A stretch of 64,000 bases of DNA from Pseudomonas umsongensis (GTDB lineage Bacteria; Pseudomonadota; Gammaproteobacteria; Pseudomonadales; Pseudomonadaceae): positions 498,501 through 562,500 of the forward strand of contig NZ_NIWU01000003.1 in assembly GCF_002236105.1 (NCBI RefSeq), read 5' to 3'. How positions within the stretch are numbered: position 1 is the first letter of the stretch; every line of letters starts with the position of its first letter. Below the pieces are notes generated by a model. The model ran no database searches. It saw only the letters and a list, made by a program, of their open reading frames with translations, and was not told where the DNA came from. Shown one piece after another: positions 19,519 through 28,184 of the stretch. The position numbers were made by a program, and so were the translations under genes.

Positions 19519-19840
19519 AGTCAAAAGCTTCCACGAATTCATACTGCACGGGCGTGCCAAACGCTCTGGCACGCACTTTTTTGGGCGGCCTTTATAAGCG
19601 CAGTGAACTATTTTGTTAACGCCCATTGGGCAGGTTTTTGGCGCCAACATCCTGTCGAAATGCCATCCCTCCCGGTTTTGGCGGGCTGTAGCGCCGACCG
19701 TTAGTCGGCTAAATCTGCATCGGCCGAGTGATGGCGCACTGACACCTACTGCTTTCACTGATCACCGTCTAGAGTGAAGGCACAGTATCTGTCCGGTTTT
19801 CACGAGAAGTCGGCCTGACTTCCAGACCTAGAGAAGCAGC
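19519..19840. promoter_or_regulatory. Divergent promoter region with a hairpin/palindrome
   Basis: A 322-base region between the lyase gene and the GGDEF-EAL gene. At 19552-19574 lies a perfect inverted repeat GCGTGCCA-N7-TGGCACGC followed on the plus strand by ACTTTTTT. It could be an operator or leader hairpin of the lyase gene, or a terminator of an unseen plus-strand transcript. A short dyad GCGCCGACCGTTAGTCGGC lies near 19690. No clear -10/-35 pair stands out. Confidence 0.45.
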
Positions 19841-21964
19841 ATGGAATGCGCGCACCCAATGCCAGCTGAAGGCCATTCAACCCTGTTGATCGTCGATGAC
19901 TACCCTGAAAATCTGGTCAGCATGCGGGCATTGCTGCAGCGCCAGGATTGGCAGGTCATCACCGCTGCCTCGGGTTTCGAGGCGCTCGGGCTGTTGCTTG
20001 AGCACGATATCGACCTGGTGTTGCTGGACGTTCAAATGCCGGGCATGGACGGTTTCGAAGTGGCGCGCCTGATGCGCGGCAGCCAACGGACGCGCCTGAC
20101 GCCGATCATTTTCCTGACCGCCAATGAACAGTCCCAGGACGCCGTGATCAAGGGTTACGCCAGTGGCGCAGTGGATTACCTGTTTAAACCCTTCGACCCG
20201 CAGATTCTCAAACCCAAGGTCCAGGCGCTGCTCGAACATCAGCGTAATCGCCGGGCCTTGCAGCGACTGAGTCATGACCTGGAGGCCGCTCGCGCGTTTA
20301 ACGCCTCGGTGCTGGACAACGCCGCCGAAGGCATTCTGGTCGTTGGCGAGGACGGCCTGATTCGTTTTGCCAACCCGGCGATGTCGCGGTTGCTCAGTGC
20401 TACGGTGCAGGAGCTGGAGGGCAGGGAGTTCCTGGATTTCCTGCAAAAACCACACATACCGGTGTGGGCCGATTCTGACGTGTTGAGCGGTTACAAGCGC
20501 GGCGAGACCTTGCGCCTGCACGACGCTTTGCTGCGTACCGCCCCCGGGCAACAGGTGCCGGTGGCACTGTCTTGCGCGCCACTGCCCTCTGACCAGCACG
20601 CGATGGTCGTGACAGTGTTGGACATGTCGGTGGTGCGCCACCTGCACCAGCAACTCGAATTCCAGGCGGTCACCGATCCGCTGACCGGGCTGCTCAACCG
20701 TCGCGGCTTCTACCAGACCGTGGAAAATCTGCTGTTGCGCGGCGAGCGCTCGGACAGCGCATGGGTCCTGCTGTACCTGGACCTCGATGGCTTTAAACGG
20801 GTTAACGATTCTCTCGGTCACGATGCAGGCGACCGGGTTCTTCGTTGGGTGTCAGAACAGTTGAAGGCCTGTCTGCGCCCGTTCGATATCCTGGCACGCA
20901 TGGGGGGCGATGAGTTCACGGCGCTGCTGGACCTGGAATTTCCTGAACAGGCGGCAAAAGTTGCGGAAAAACTCATCGAACGGGTATCGATCTGCCAGCA
21001 AATCGACGGTATGGATATCGTCCTTGGTGCCAGTATTGGTATTGCCACCTTTCCCGATTGTGGTGCCAATCTCGACGGTTTGATGCGTGCGTCCGATATT
21101 GCCATGTACGAGGCCAAGCGCGCCGGTCGTCAACAGTATCGGTTTTACGATCACGAAATGAACGGTCGGGCACGATCGCGCCTGATGCTCGAAGAAAGCG
21201 TACGCACGGCCATCGAAAACCGTGATTTCAATCTCGTGTATCAACCGCAGGTGGCTGTTGCCGATGGGCGAACTCGCGGGTTCGAAGCGTTGCTGCGTTG
21301 GCAGCACCCGAGCGTCGGCGACGTTCCGCCAGGATTGTTTTTGCCGCTGCTGGAAGAAGCGCGATTGATCAGTCGCCTGGGCAGCTGGATTTACCAGAAC
21401 AGTGCCGGGCAGCGCAAAGCCTGGGAGGCTCTGTTTGGCGAGGATCTGGTGGTGAGCGTCAGTTTGAGCAGCACTCAGTTTGCCATGCCCAATCTGGTCA
21501 CCGAATTGCGCCAGGTCGTGGAGCGCCATGGCTTGAAGCCGCGTCATCTGGAAGTCGAAGTGACGGAAGCGGCCCTGATGCACAACCCTGACGAAACCCG
21601 CAAACAGCTGCGTTTGCTGCGCAATCTGGGGGTGCGGGTGGCGCTGGATGATTTCGGTTCAGGCCCGTGTTCTTTATCCCACTTGCGCGATCTGGAGATG
21701 GATACGCTGAAGCTTGACCGCCATCTGATCAGCCGTATTCCTGAGTCTTCAAGGGATGCGGCCCTGGTGCGTAATGTGATCGACCTGTGCAAAGAGTACG
21801 GGATGCTGGTGATTGCCGAGGGGGTCGAAACCATGGCGCAATACCAGTGGCTGCAGGCCAATGGTTGTGAATATGTGCAAGGTTTCCTGGTAGCCCGGCC
21901 GATGATGGCCGAAGACACCGAAAGCTTTATGCAGCCCTTCGACTGGGGCGCGCTGACTCGCTGA
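19841..21964 (+). CDS. Response regulator with PAS, GGDEF and EAL domains (cyclic-di-GMP turnover)
   Basis: A 707-residue cytoplasmic protein. REC domain at residues about 14-130, with the phospho-acceptor D63 in LLDVQMPGMDG. A PAS domain follows at about 150-270. The GGDEF domain (about 275-435) has an intact GGDEF at 355-359 and an inhibitory-site RPFD five residues before it, so diguanylate cyclase activity with feedback is likely. The EAL domain (about 450-700) keeps EAL (482-484), the Glu of EVTE (576), DDFG (603-606), Lys 624 and AEGVE (659-663). The metal-ligand Asn of the NLS motif is Ser 541 and the DFGTGYSS loop reads DFGSGPCS, so phosphodiesterase activity may be weak. No sensor kinase gene is adjacent. 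Confidence 0.93.
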   Translation: MECAHPMPAEGHSTLLIVDDYPENLVSMRALLQRQDWQVITAASGFEALGLLLEHDIDLVLLDVQMPGMDGFEVARLMRGSQRTRLTPIIFLTANEQSQDAVIKGYASGAVDYLFKPFDPQILKPKVQALLEHQRNRRALQRLSHDLEAARAFNASVLDNAAEGILVVGEDGLIRFANPAMSRLLSATVQELEGREFLDFLQKPHIPVWADSDVLSGYKRGETLRLHDALLRTAPGQQVPVALSCAPLPSDQHAMVVTVLDMSVVRHLHQQLEFQAVTDPLTGLLNRRGFYQTVENLLLRGERSDSAWVLLYLDLDGFKRVNDSLGHDAGDRVLRWVSEQLKACLRPFDILARMGGDEFTALLDLEFPEQAAKVAEKLIERVSICQQIDGMDIVLGASIGIATFPDCGANLDGLMRASDIAMYEAKRAGRQQYRFYDHEMNGRARSRLMLEESVRTAIENRDFNLVYQPQVAVADGRTRGFEALLRWQHPSVGDVPPGLFLPLLEEARLISRLGSWIYQNSAGQRKAWEALFGEDLVVSVSLSSTQFAMPNLVTELRQVVERHGLKPRHLEVEVTEAALMHNPDETRKQLRLLRNLGVRVALDDFGSGPCSLSHLRDLEMDTLKLDRHLISRIPESSRDAALVRNVIDLCKEYGMLVIAEGVETMAQYQWLQANGCEYVQGFLVARPMMAEDTESFMQPFDWGALTR

Positions 21965-22009
21965 ATTCGCTACACTGGCTACCTTTTGCTGATTTGCGTT
22001 GCTGCTCCG

Positions 22010-22516
22010 ATGACTGCGTTGAAGTACCTCCAGGCCTATCCGGCTACTTTGCAGGACCAAGTGCGCCAGTTGATCGCCGAAGGCCGGCTGGGCGATTACC
22101 TGAACCAACGCTATCCGCAAAAGCATGCGGTGCAGAGCGACAAAGCGCTGTATGCCTACGCGCTGGACCTCAAGCAGGAATACCTGCGTAACGCCCCCTC
22201 CATCGACAAAGTGCTCTTCGACAACCGTCTGGACCTGACCCATCGTGCACTTGGCCTGCACACCACGATCTCCCGGGTGCAAGGTGGCAAGCTCAAGGCC
22301 AAGAAAGAAATCCGCATTGCCTCATTGTTCAAGGAGGCGCCGTCGGAATTTCTTAAAATGATCGTGGTGCATGAACTGGCGCACTTCAAGGAGTCCGACC
22401 ACAACAAGGCATTCTACAAGTTGTGCGAGCACATGTTGCCCGGGTATCACCAGGTGGAATTCGATGTTCGGGTGTACCTGACCTGGCGGGATATGCCGGT
22501 GGCTACAGGCGTGTAG
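22010..22516 (+). CDS. YgjP-type metallopeptidase-domain protein
   Basis: A 168-residue cytoplasmic protein with the zinc-site pattern HELAHFKESDHNKAFYKLCEHM at residues 121-142: H121, E122 and H125 of HExxH plus a downstream H131. This arrangement is that of the YgjP/WLM-like family, described in E. coli as a metal-dependent UTP pyrophosphatase-like or peptidase-like protein; the substrate is uncertain. The frame opens 8 codons earlier, but MTALKYLQAYP at ATG 22010 looks like the natural start. It is about 45 bases after the GGDEF-EAL gene and upstream of a small winged-helix gene. Confidence 0.8.
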   Translation: MTALKYLQAYPATLQDQVRQLIAEGRLGDYLNQRYPQKHAVQSDKALYAYALDLKQEYLRNAPSIDKVLFDNRLDLTHRALGLHTTISRVQGGKLKAKKEIRIASLFKEAPSEFLKMIVVHELAHFKESDHNKAFYKLCEHMLPGYHQVEFDVRVYLTWRDMPVATGV

Positions 22517-22518
22517 GA

Positions 22519-22560
22519 TCTGCCGCAGGTTCGGGCCGCGATCGGACGATCTTTTGATCT
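22519..22560. repeat. Single half of a GATCTTTTGATC-type repeat
   Basis: CTGCCGCAGGTTCGGGCC followed by GCGATCGGACGATCTTTTGATC matches one arm of the inverted repeat at 3826-3944. The partner arm is absent, so it is a solitary or decayed copy just upstream of the winged-helix gene. Confidence 0.55.
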
Positions 22561-22574
22561 TAACAGGAGCAAAC

Positions 22575-22874
22575 GTGACAGACGTAAGCAAGACCAAGAG
22601 CAGCTTCTACCGCCGCCTGTACGTGGCATACCTGATCGACAGCGGCCTGGCCAGCAGCGTTCCGGCATTGACCGAAGTCACCGGGATGCCCCGGCGGACA
22701 GCCCAGGACACCATCGCCGCCCTGGCGGATCTGGATATCGTTTGCGAGTTCGAACAGGAAGAAGGCGCGCGCAACCACGCCGGGCGCTATCGGATTCGCG
22801 GGTGGGGAGCAATCGATCGCGGCTGGATCGAGCGTAACCTTCGGCAGATCAAGGCGGTGCTGGAGTATCCCTGA
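22575..22874 (+). CDS. Small winged-helix DNA-binding protein
   Basis: A 99-residue protein. Residues about 10-75 read as a winged helix: GLASSVPALTEVTGMPRRTAQDTIAALADLDIV supplies the helix-turn-helix and a wing with NHAGRYRIRGWG follows. There is no effector domain; the C-terminal helix WIERNLRQIKAVLEY may dimerise. The start is GTG 22575, which has CAGGAG seven bases before it. Its target is unknown. It follows the YgjP-type gene on the same strand, separated by a repeat half. Confidence 0.75.
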   Translation: MTDVSKTKSSFYRRLYVAYLIDSGLASSVPALTEVTGMPRRTAQDTIAALADLDIVCEFEQEEGARNHAGRYRIRGWGAIDRGWIERNLRQIKAVLEYP

Positions 22875-22899
22875 GTTTCTACGGTGTTTGATCTGACGC

Positions 22900-22967
22900 C
22901 TTCGCGAGCAAGCCCGCTCCCACAGTAGATCTTCGGCATGACAAAGATCTGTGGGCCTGCTCGCGAA
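22900..22967. repeat. REP inverted repeat, CGCGAGCAAGCCCGCTCCCACAG family
   Basis: The left arm CTTCGCGAGCAAGCCCGCTC (continuing to CCCACAG) and the partly degraded right arm CTGTGGGCCTGCTCGCGAA enclose 23 bases. It lies between the convergent winged-helix and acetyltransferase genes, eight bases from the latter's stop. Confidence 0.82.
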
Positions 22968-22975
22968 AGGAGCCC

Positions 22976-23428
22976 TTACGAACGACGCATACCGATATGT
23001 GGAATCCCGTCCTCGACATACACCTCGCCCGCGACTTCAAACCCGTACCGCCCGTAATACCCCTGCAAATGCACCTGGGCCGAGAGATAGACCGGCATCT
23101 CAGGCCAACGCTTCTCAATCTGCTTCAGCGCCTGGGCCATCATTTCATGACCCAGCCCGGTGCCTCGCGCCTGTGGCGCAATGATCACGCGGCCGATTAC
23201 GACATCGCCGCCCTGTAGCTCGGGATCGAGCAGGCGCAGGTAGGCCACCAGCCGATCTTCGTCCCAGGCCATCAAATGACAGGTGTCGCCCTCCAGGTCC
23301 TGGCCATCGATGTCCTGATAAATGCATTTCTGCTCCACGACGAACACCTCGGCGCGCAGTTGCAAAATGGCATACAGCTGCTCTTTGCCCAGATCGCTGT
23401 GGTGTTTGCAGACCCAGTTGATTGTCAT
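22976..23428 (-). CDS. GNAT family acetyltransferase (ElaA-like)
   Basis: A 150-residue acetyltransferase with the ElaA layout: YAILQLRAEVFVVEQKCIYQDIDGQD at residues about 18-43, then VIGRVIIAPQARGTGLGHEMM with the acetyl-CoA loop (R/Q)xxGxG at about 85-95, and a C-terminal VYVEDGIPHIGMRR. It should move an acetyl group from acetyl-CoA to an amine; the acceptor is unknown. Start ATG 23428 has AGGGAA upstream; the frame continues 34 codons further without a convincing start. It is monocistronic. Confidence 0.85.
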   Translation of the reverse strand: MTINWVCKHHSDLGKEQLYAILQLRAEVFVVEQKCIYQDIDGQDLEGDTCHLMAWDEDRLVAYLRLLDPELQGGDVVIGRVIIAPQARGTGLGHEMMAQALKQIEKRWPEMPVYLSAQVHLQGYYGRYGFEVAGEVYVEDGIPHIGMRRS

Positions 23429-23682
23429 GTGCCGATTCCCTGAAAACGTCCTTGTGATACTAGGCGCCTGGACGATAGATGTCTCCATGGCGTAGTAATC
23501 TGTGACAAAGACCAAAATGCCATCATTCATTTATCGCGGTGCTGTCTTCTTTGTGTAATCTGAAACGGAGCGATGTGCAGTGCTGCAACGAGCTGACATC
23601 GAGTGCCTGGGGGTGCCGGTACGGAGTCTTGGCGTTTTCGCTGAAAACATGTCGGGCAGCCGCCCGCTAAGGATTTTCTGGC

Positions 23683-24420
23683 ATGCCGCGATTGCATCGA
23701 GCCTTTGCCTTGTTTGGATTGCTGTTGCTGACTGACGCGGTGGCAGCAGAAAAGTTGCGGCTGGTGGCGGACGCCTGGCCTCCTTTCACCGACGCCACGT
23801 TGTACAACGGTGGGTTGGCCACGGATATTGTCAGTACCGCCTTGGCCCGAGCCGGCTATGCCAGTGATTTCGAGCAGGTGCCTTGGGCGCGGGCGCTGCT
23901 GGGGGTGGGCGAGGGTCGCTATGACGTTCTGGTCAATGCCTGGTTCGATGAGGAACGCACACGGCTCGGCCAGTTTTCGGGCGAGTACCTGATCAATCGC
24001 GTGCGTTTTCTCAAGCGTAAGGATGTACCCATCGAATTCAGCAATTTGCAGCAGCTATACACCTATCCGATTTCGGTGGTGCGTGGCTACGCCTATTCTC
24101 AAGCCTTCGATCAAGATGTTTCATTGCAGAAAATTCCGGTACATAACTTCGCCATGGCCGTACGCATGGTTGCTGCCGACAGGGTCAAGTTGACCCTGGA
24201 AGACGAATACGTCGCTCGTTACTACCTGGCCCGCGAATCTCCCAAAGTCCGTAACGCCGTGGAGTTCTTGCCAAAACCGCTGAGCGAGAACGGCCTGCAC
24301 ATTTTGGTCAGCCTGAAGAATCCGCAGCATGAGCAGATTGTCGCCGGTTTTGACCGCGCGATTGCGGCAATGAAGGCCGACGGCAGTTATGCGCGGCTGA
24401 TGAAGCGACACGGCATGTAG
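23683..24420 (+). CDS. Periplasmic solute-binding protein, family 3-like
   Basis: A 245-residue protein with a signal peptide cut after DAVAAEK. The mature part begins LRLVADAWPPFTDATLYNGGLATDIVSTALARAGY, the usual opening of the bacterial extracellular solute-binding family 3, and ends with the DRAIAAMKADGSYARLMKRHGM pattern of that fold. There is no ABC permease or ATPase gene nearby, so it may be an orphan binding protein or sensor input. The ligand, often an amino acid or amine, cannot be named. The 254-base upstream gap holds its promoter; no motif was recognised there. Confidence 0.82.
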   Translation: MPRLHRAFALFGLLLLTDAVAAEKLRLVADAWPPFTDATLYNGGLATDIVSTALARAGYASDFEQVPWARALLGVGEGRYDVLVNAWFDEERTRLGQFSGEYLINRVRFLKRKDVPIEFSNLQQLYTYPISVVRGYAYSQAFDQDVSLQKIPVHNFAMAVRMVAADRVKLTLEDEYVARYYLARESPKVRNAVEFLPKPLSENGLHILVSLKNPQHEQIVAGFDRAIAAMKADGSYARLMKRHGM

Positions 24421-24451
24421 GCGGTGGCTGTTGGTCCGGGCACCACCGCTC

Positions 24452-26635
24452 TCAATCTTCGCTGGTGTCCTTGATCAAATGCGCCGCCAGCGTACGCAAT
24501 GGCCCCAACTGCCGGCAGATCAACGCCAGTTGCGTCTGCACCAATCGCTGGCCCTCGTCGATTTCATCGGGCATCTGCTCGAGCGTATTGGCCAACGCTT
24601 CCTCCTCATCGCTCTGAATGGCAATGGCGGATTTACTCGCCAGGCCTTGGGCAATTTCATCGATGCTGGCGGCCAGTTTCACTCCCGCGCCTTCGATCAG
24701 GTGTTCGCGTACATCCTGCGGTAATTGGGTTTCCCGATGCGCGCCCAGCCCGGACAAATAACTGAGCAAGGTGTGCGACAACACCAGGAAGCGGAACCCG
24801 ACATCCGCTTCCTTACGGAAATGTCCCGGCTCCATCAGCATGTTGGCCAGGGTGGTCGACAGCGCCGCATCGGCGTTGTGAGCGTTGCGCCGCGCCAGGC
24901 GATACGCCAGGTCGTCGCTTTTGCCGGCGGCGTATTGCTGCATGATCTGGCGCAGGTAGATGCTGTTGCAGGTCAGGGTGTTGGCCAGCACTTTGTTCAG
25001 GCGACGACCCTGCCAGTCCGGGAGGAACAGGAACACCGCCAACCCGGCGATCAGGCTGCCGAGCAGGGTATCGAACAGGCGTGGCAGGAGCAGCCCGTAG
25101 CCGTCGCCCACCTGGTTGAAGCAGAACAGCACCATCAGGGTGATCGCCGCCGTCGCCAAGGTGTAGCGCGTGGTGCGGTTGGTAAAGAACACTACCCCGG
25201 CGGCAATCGCGAAACTCGACTGGATCAGCGGGTTCGGGAACAGGTCGAACAGGGCCCAGGCCAGGGTCAGGCCGATCGCGGTGCCGATGATCCGCTGGCC
25301 GAGCTTGCGCCGGGTTGCACCGTAGTTCGGTTGGCAAACAAACAGCGTCGTGAGGATGATCCAGTAACCCTGGGACGGGTGGATCAAGTGCACCATGGCG
25401 TAGCCGATGCTCAAGGCCAGGGGCAGGCGCAGGGCATGGCGGAACAGCAGCGAGGTCGGCGTCAGCTGTGTGCGCAAGCGTACCCAGACATCCTTTAGAT
25501 TGCGCGGCGAGCGGTCGAGCAGGCTGCTGTCGGTGGCGTCGGCAAGGGTGTCGGGGTTGCTGGCATCGCTGAGCAGGCGGTCAAGTGTGGCCAGGTTCGC
25601 AGCCAGTGCCCGCAGTGAGCGCAACAGCCCGCGCCAGGCAGGATTGCTCTGAATGCGCAGGTGTTCGAGGGAGGCGTGCAGGTCGCCCAGGGCTTCGGCG
25701 AAACTCGCGTCATAGGTGAACGGCTGGCGCATCTGGATCGATTCGGCCAGCGCCCGGCAAGCCTTGCCTTGCTGGCGCAACAAGCGCTGGCAGCGGAACA
25801 GCACGTCGCTGTGGAAGAATGCATCGGCCAGGGCGTTGTAAGGGTAGTGCGAGGAACTGGCGCGTTCGTGGATGTCCTGGGCCAGGAAGTACAGCTTCAG
25901 GTAACGGCTGACTTTCGAGCCCGGTCGACCGTTGCCCACCCGGTGCAGGATGATTTCCTTGGCGGCGTTGAGTGCCGCAACCACGCGGCCGTTCTGCTGG
26001 GCCAGCTCCAATCGCCGAGCCTCCACGTCCATCTGCCGGATCGGCTCGAAAAGCGACGACTTCAGCTTCAGGTAATAACCCAGCTCCCGGAACAGTTTCG
26101 CCAGGCTCTGCTGCACGGGCTGATTGGAAAACAGTGCCTGCCACAACACCGAGAGCAATCCGTACCAGGCGGCACCCGCCACCAGCAGCACCGGCTCATG
26201 CCAGAAATCGGTAACCGCGCCGCCGCGCTGATCGACACCGATCATGGTGTAGACCGAAAGAATCAGCGTCGCCGAGGCAATCGCCCCGTAACGCTCGCCA
26301 AGGGCGCCGAGCATGGTCAGGCAGAAGGCGGCCAGGGCGAAGGCGATGATAAAGAGTATGGGGTAGGGGAACAGCAGTTCGACCGACAGCGCGGCGACGG
26401 CAAAACACACCAGCGTCACTGCCAGTGCGTTGAGACGCCCCTGCCAGCTGTCATCGGTTTCGGCCAGGGCGCTGGCGATAATCCCCAGGAACAACGGGAT
26501 CAGCAGCCCCATTTCATCCTGATACCAGCACAAGGCCATGGTGCCGGTCAGGGCGATGAATACCCGCACGCTGTAGCTGAATTTATCCAGTGCCCAAAGA
26601 CGGCGCATAGACTGACGGAGTGAGGTCGATGACAT
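24452..26635 (-). CDS. yccS: FUSC-type inner membrane protein YccS
   Basis: A 727-residue protein with two blocks of about six membrane helices (residues about 20-160 and 395-520), each followed by a long helical cytoplasmic part, the layout of the YccS/YhfK branch of the fusaric acid resistance-like family. The second block contains SQGYWIILTTLFVCQPNYGATRRKLGQRIIGTAIG, the family signature. YccS proteins are thought to be efflux or envelope transport proteins; substrates are not known. The start ATG 26635 gives MSSTSLRQSMRRLWALDKFSYS. No partner gene (MFP or outer membrane factor) is next to it. Confidence 0.88.
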   Translation of the reverse strand: MSSTSLRQSMRRLWALDKFSYSVRVFIALTGTMALCWYQDEMGLLIPLFLGIIASALAETDDSWQGRLNALAVTLVCFAVAALSVELLFPYPILFIIAFALAAFCLTMLGALGERYGAIASATLILSVYTMIGVDQRGGAVTDFWHEPVLLVAGAAWYGLLSVLWQALFSNQPVQQSLAKLFRELGYYLKLKSSLFEPIRQMDVEARRLELAQQNGRVVAALNAAKEIILHRVGNGRPGSKVSRYLKLYFLAQDIHERASSSHYPYNALADAFFHSDVLFRCQRLLRQQGKACRALAESIQMRQPFTYDASFAEALGDLHASLEHLRIQSNPAWRGLLRSLRALAANLATLDRLLSDASNPDTLADATDSSLLDRSPRNLKDVWVRLRTQLTPTSLLFRHALRLPLALSIGYAMVHLIHPSQGYWIILTTLFVCQPNYGATRRKLGQRIIGTAIGLTLAWALFDLFPNPLIQSSFAIAAGVVFFTNRTTRYTLATAAITLMVLFCFNQVGDGYGLLLPRLFDTLLGSLIAGLAVFLFLPDWQGRRLNKVLANTLTCNSIYLRQIMQQYAAGKSDDLAYRLARRNAHNADAALSTTLANMLMEPGHFRKEADVGFRFLVLSHTLLSYLSGLGAHRETQLPQDVREHLIEGAGVKLAASIDEIAQGLASKSAIAIQSDEEEALANTLEQMPDEIDEGQRLVQTQLALICRQLGPLRTLAAHLIKDTSED

Positions 26636-26754
26636 GAAGTGCGAAGGCCTTCCGAGGCAATGACGCTAAATTGAGCCAGTAATGACGCCGACGCAATGGC
26701 GGCGATCACATCTGACAGCAAAATCTGTTCCTTTATCGATCAGTACACAGTCAG

Positions 26755-26845
26755 TGTGGGAGCGAGCCTGCTCGCGAAAGCGGTGGGTCAGCCAACATCA
26801 ATGGAGGCTGACAGATTGCATTCGCGAGCAGGCTCGCTCCCACAG
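26755..26845. repeat. REP inverted repeat, GTGGGAGCGAGCCTGCTCGCGAA family
   Basis: Arms of about 23 bases, TGTGGGAGCGAGCCTGCTCG (to CGAA) and its exact complement, enclose a 43-base spacer. It lies between yccS and the flavoprotein gene. Confidence 0.9.
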
Positions 26846-26861
26846 TTTTGATTCGTGTTTG

Positions 26862-28040
26862 TCAGACGTACTGCGCAGCCGCGTAACCCGAGGCCCAGGC
26901 CCACTGGAAGTTGAAGCCGCCCAGGTGCCCGGTGACGTCCAGCACTTCACCGATGAAATACAGGCCAGGGCTTTTGAGCGATTCCATGGTCTTGGACGAC
27001 ACCTCGTTGGTATCGACGCCGCCCAACGTCACCTCGGCAGTGCGATAGCCTTCGGTGCCTGCCGGCACGACTTTCCAGCTCGCCAGCTTTTCGGCAATGT
27101 TCGCCAGTTCGGCGTGGGTGTACTGCTTCATCGGTTTGGAAACGAACCAGTTGTCCGCCAGCAGGTTGGCCATCTTCTTGGTGAAAATTTCACCGAGCAG
27201 GGTTTTCAGTTCACTGTTCGGGCGTTCGGCTTGTTGCTGTTGCAGCCAGCTTGGTACGTCGTGGTCGGGTAGCAGGTTGATTTCGACGGTGTCGCCGGAT
27301 TCCCAAAACGAAGAAATCTGCAAAATCGCCGGTCCACTGAGACCGCGGTGGGTGAACAGGATGTTCTCGCGAAAGCTCTGGTCATTGCAGCTGACCAGGC
27401 AATCGACCGAGGTGCCGGACAGCTCGGTGCATAATTCCTTAAGCTGATCGGTGATGGTGAATGGCACCAGGCCGGCGCGGGTGGGCAGCAACTCATGACC
27501 GAACTGTTTGGCCACTTGATAGCCGAAACCGGTGGCGCCCAGGGTCGGGATCGACAAGCCACCCGTGGCGATCACCAGGGATTCGCAGGTAACCTGCCCC
27601 AAAGTGGTGTCCAGCAAATAGCCCTTTTCAAGCTTCTCGATGGTCTGGATCGAGGTGTCCAGATGCAGGCTGACGCCGACCTGATTGCACTCATCGAGCA
27701 ACATTTCGAGGATGTCGCTGGACTTGTTATCGCAGAACAGTTGGCCGAGCTTTTTCTCGTGGTACGGCACACCGTGCTTGGCCACCATGCCGATGAAGTC
27801 CCACTGGGTGTAGCGCGCCAGTGCGGATTTGCAGAAGTGGGCGTTCTGCGAGAGAAAGTTGCCAGGTTCGGTGTACATGTTGGTGAAATTGCAGCGGCCA
27901 CCGCCCGACATCAGGATTTTCTTGCCAGCCTTGTTGGCGTGGTCGAGCAACAGTACCTTGCGCCCGCGCCCGGCGGCGGTCAGTGCGCACATCAAACCTG
28001 CGGCGCCAGCGCCAATGATCACGACTTCGGTAGAGCGCAA
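26862..28040 (-). CDS. FAD-dependent oxidoreductase, HI0933/BaiN (YhiN) family
   Basis: A 392-residue flavoprotein. The N-terminal dinucleotide loop is VVIIGAGAAGLMCALTAAGRG (residues 5-25), followed by KKILMSGGGRCNFTNM, the defining element of the HI0933 family. VIATGGLSIPTLGATGFGY is in the middle and the C-terminal FAD segment is PGLYFIGEVLDVTGHLGGFNFQWAWASG. Its reaction is unproven in most bacteria; related BaiN is a bile-acid-type reductase. The start was set at TTG 28040 because GAGG lies 7 bases before it and it gives MRSTEVVII; GTG 28067 is an alternative adding nine residues. Confidence 0.85.
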   Translation of the reverse strand: MRSTEVVIIGAGAAGLMCALTAAGRGRKVLLLDHANKAGKKILMSGGGRCNFTNMYTEPGNFLSQNAHFCKSALARYTQWDFIGMVAKHGVPYHEKKLGQLFCDNKSSDILEMLLDECNQVGVSLHLDTSIQTIEKLEKGYLLDTTLGQVTCESLVIATGGLSIPTLGATGFGYQVAKQFGHELLPTRAGLVPFTITDQLKELCTELSGTSVDCLVSCNDQSFRENILFTHRGLSGPAILQISSFWESGDTVEINLLPDHDVPSWLQQQQAERPNSELKTLLGEIFTKKMANLLADNWFVSKPMKQYTHAELANIAEKLASWKVVPAGTEGYRTAEVTLGGVDTNEVSSKTMESLKSPGLYFIGEVLDVTGHLGGFNFQWAWASGYAAAQYV

Positions 28041-28075
28041 AACGGTGTCCTCTAAATGTGTCACCACAAAGCAAA

Positions 28076-28166
28076 CTGTGGGAGCGGGCCTGCTCGCGAA
28101 AGCGGTGTGTCAGGCACCTTAATGTTATCTGACACTCAGTCTTCGCGAGCAGGCTCGCTCCCACAG
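28076..28166. repeat. REP inverted repeat, CTGTGGGAGCGGGCCTGCTCGCGAA family
   Basis: Left arm CTGTGGGAGCGGGCCTGCTC and right arm complement with one difference, spacer about 40 bases, between the flavoprotein gene and dbpA. Confidence 0.9.
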
Positions 28167-28184
28167 GGGGTAGATGCGTTGTTG

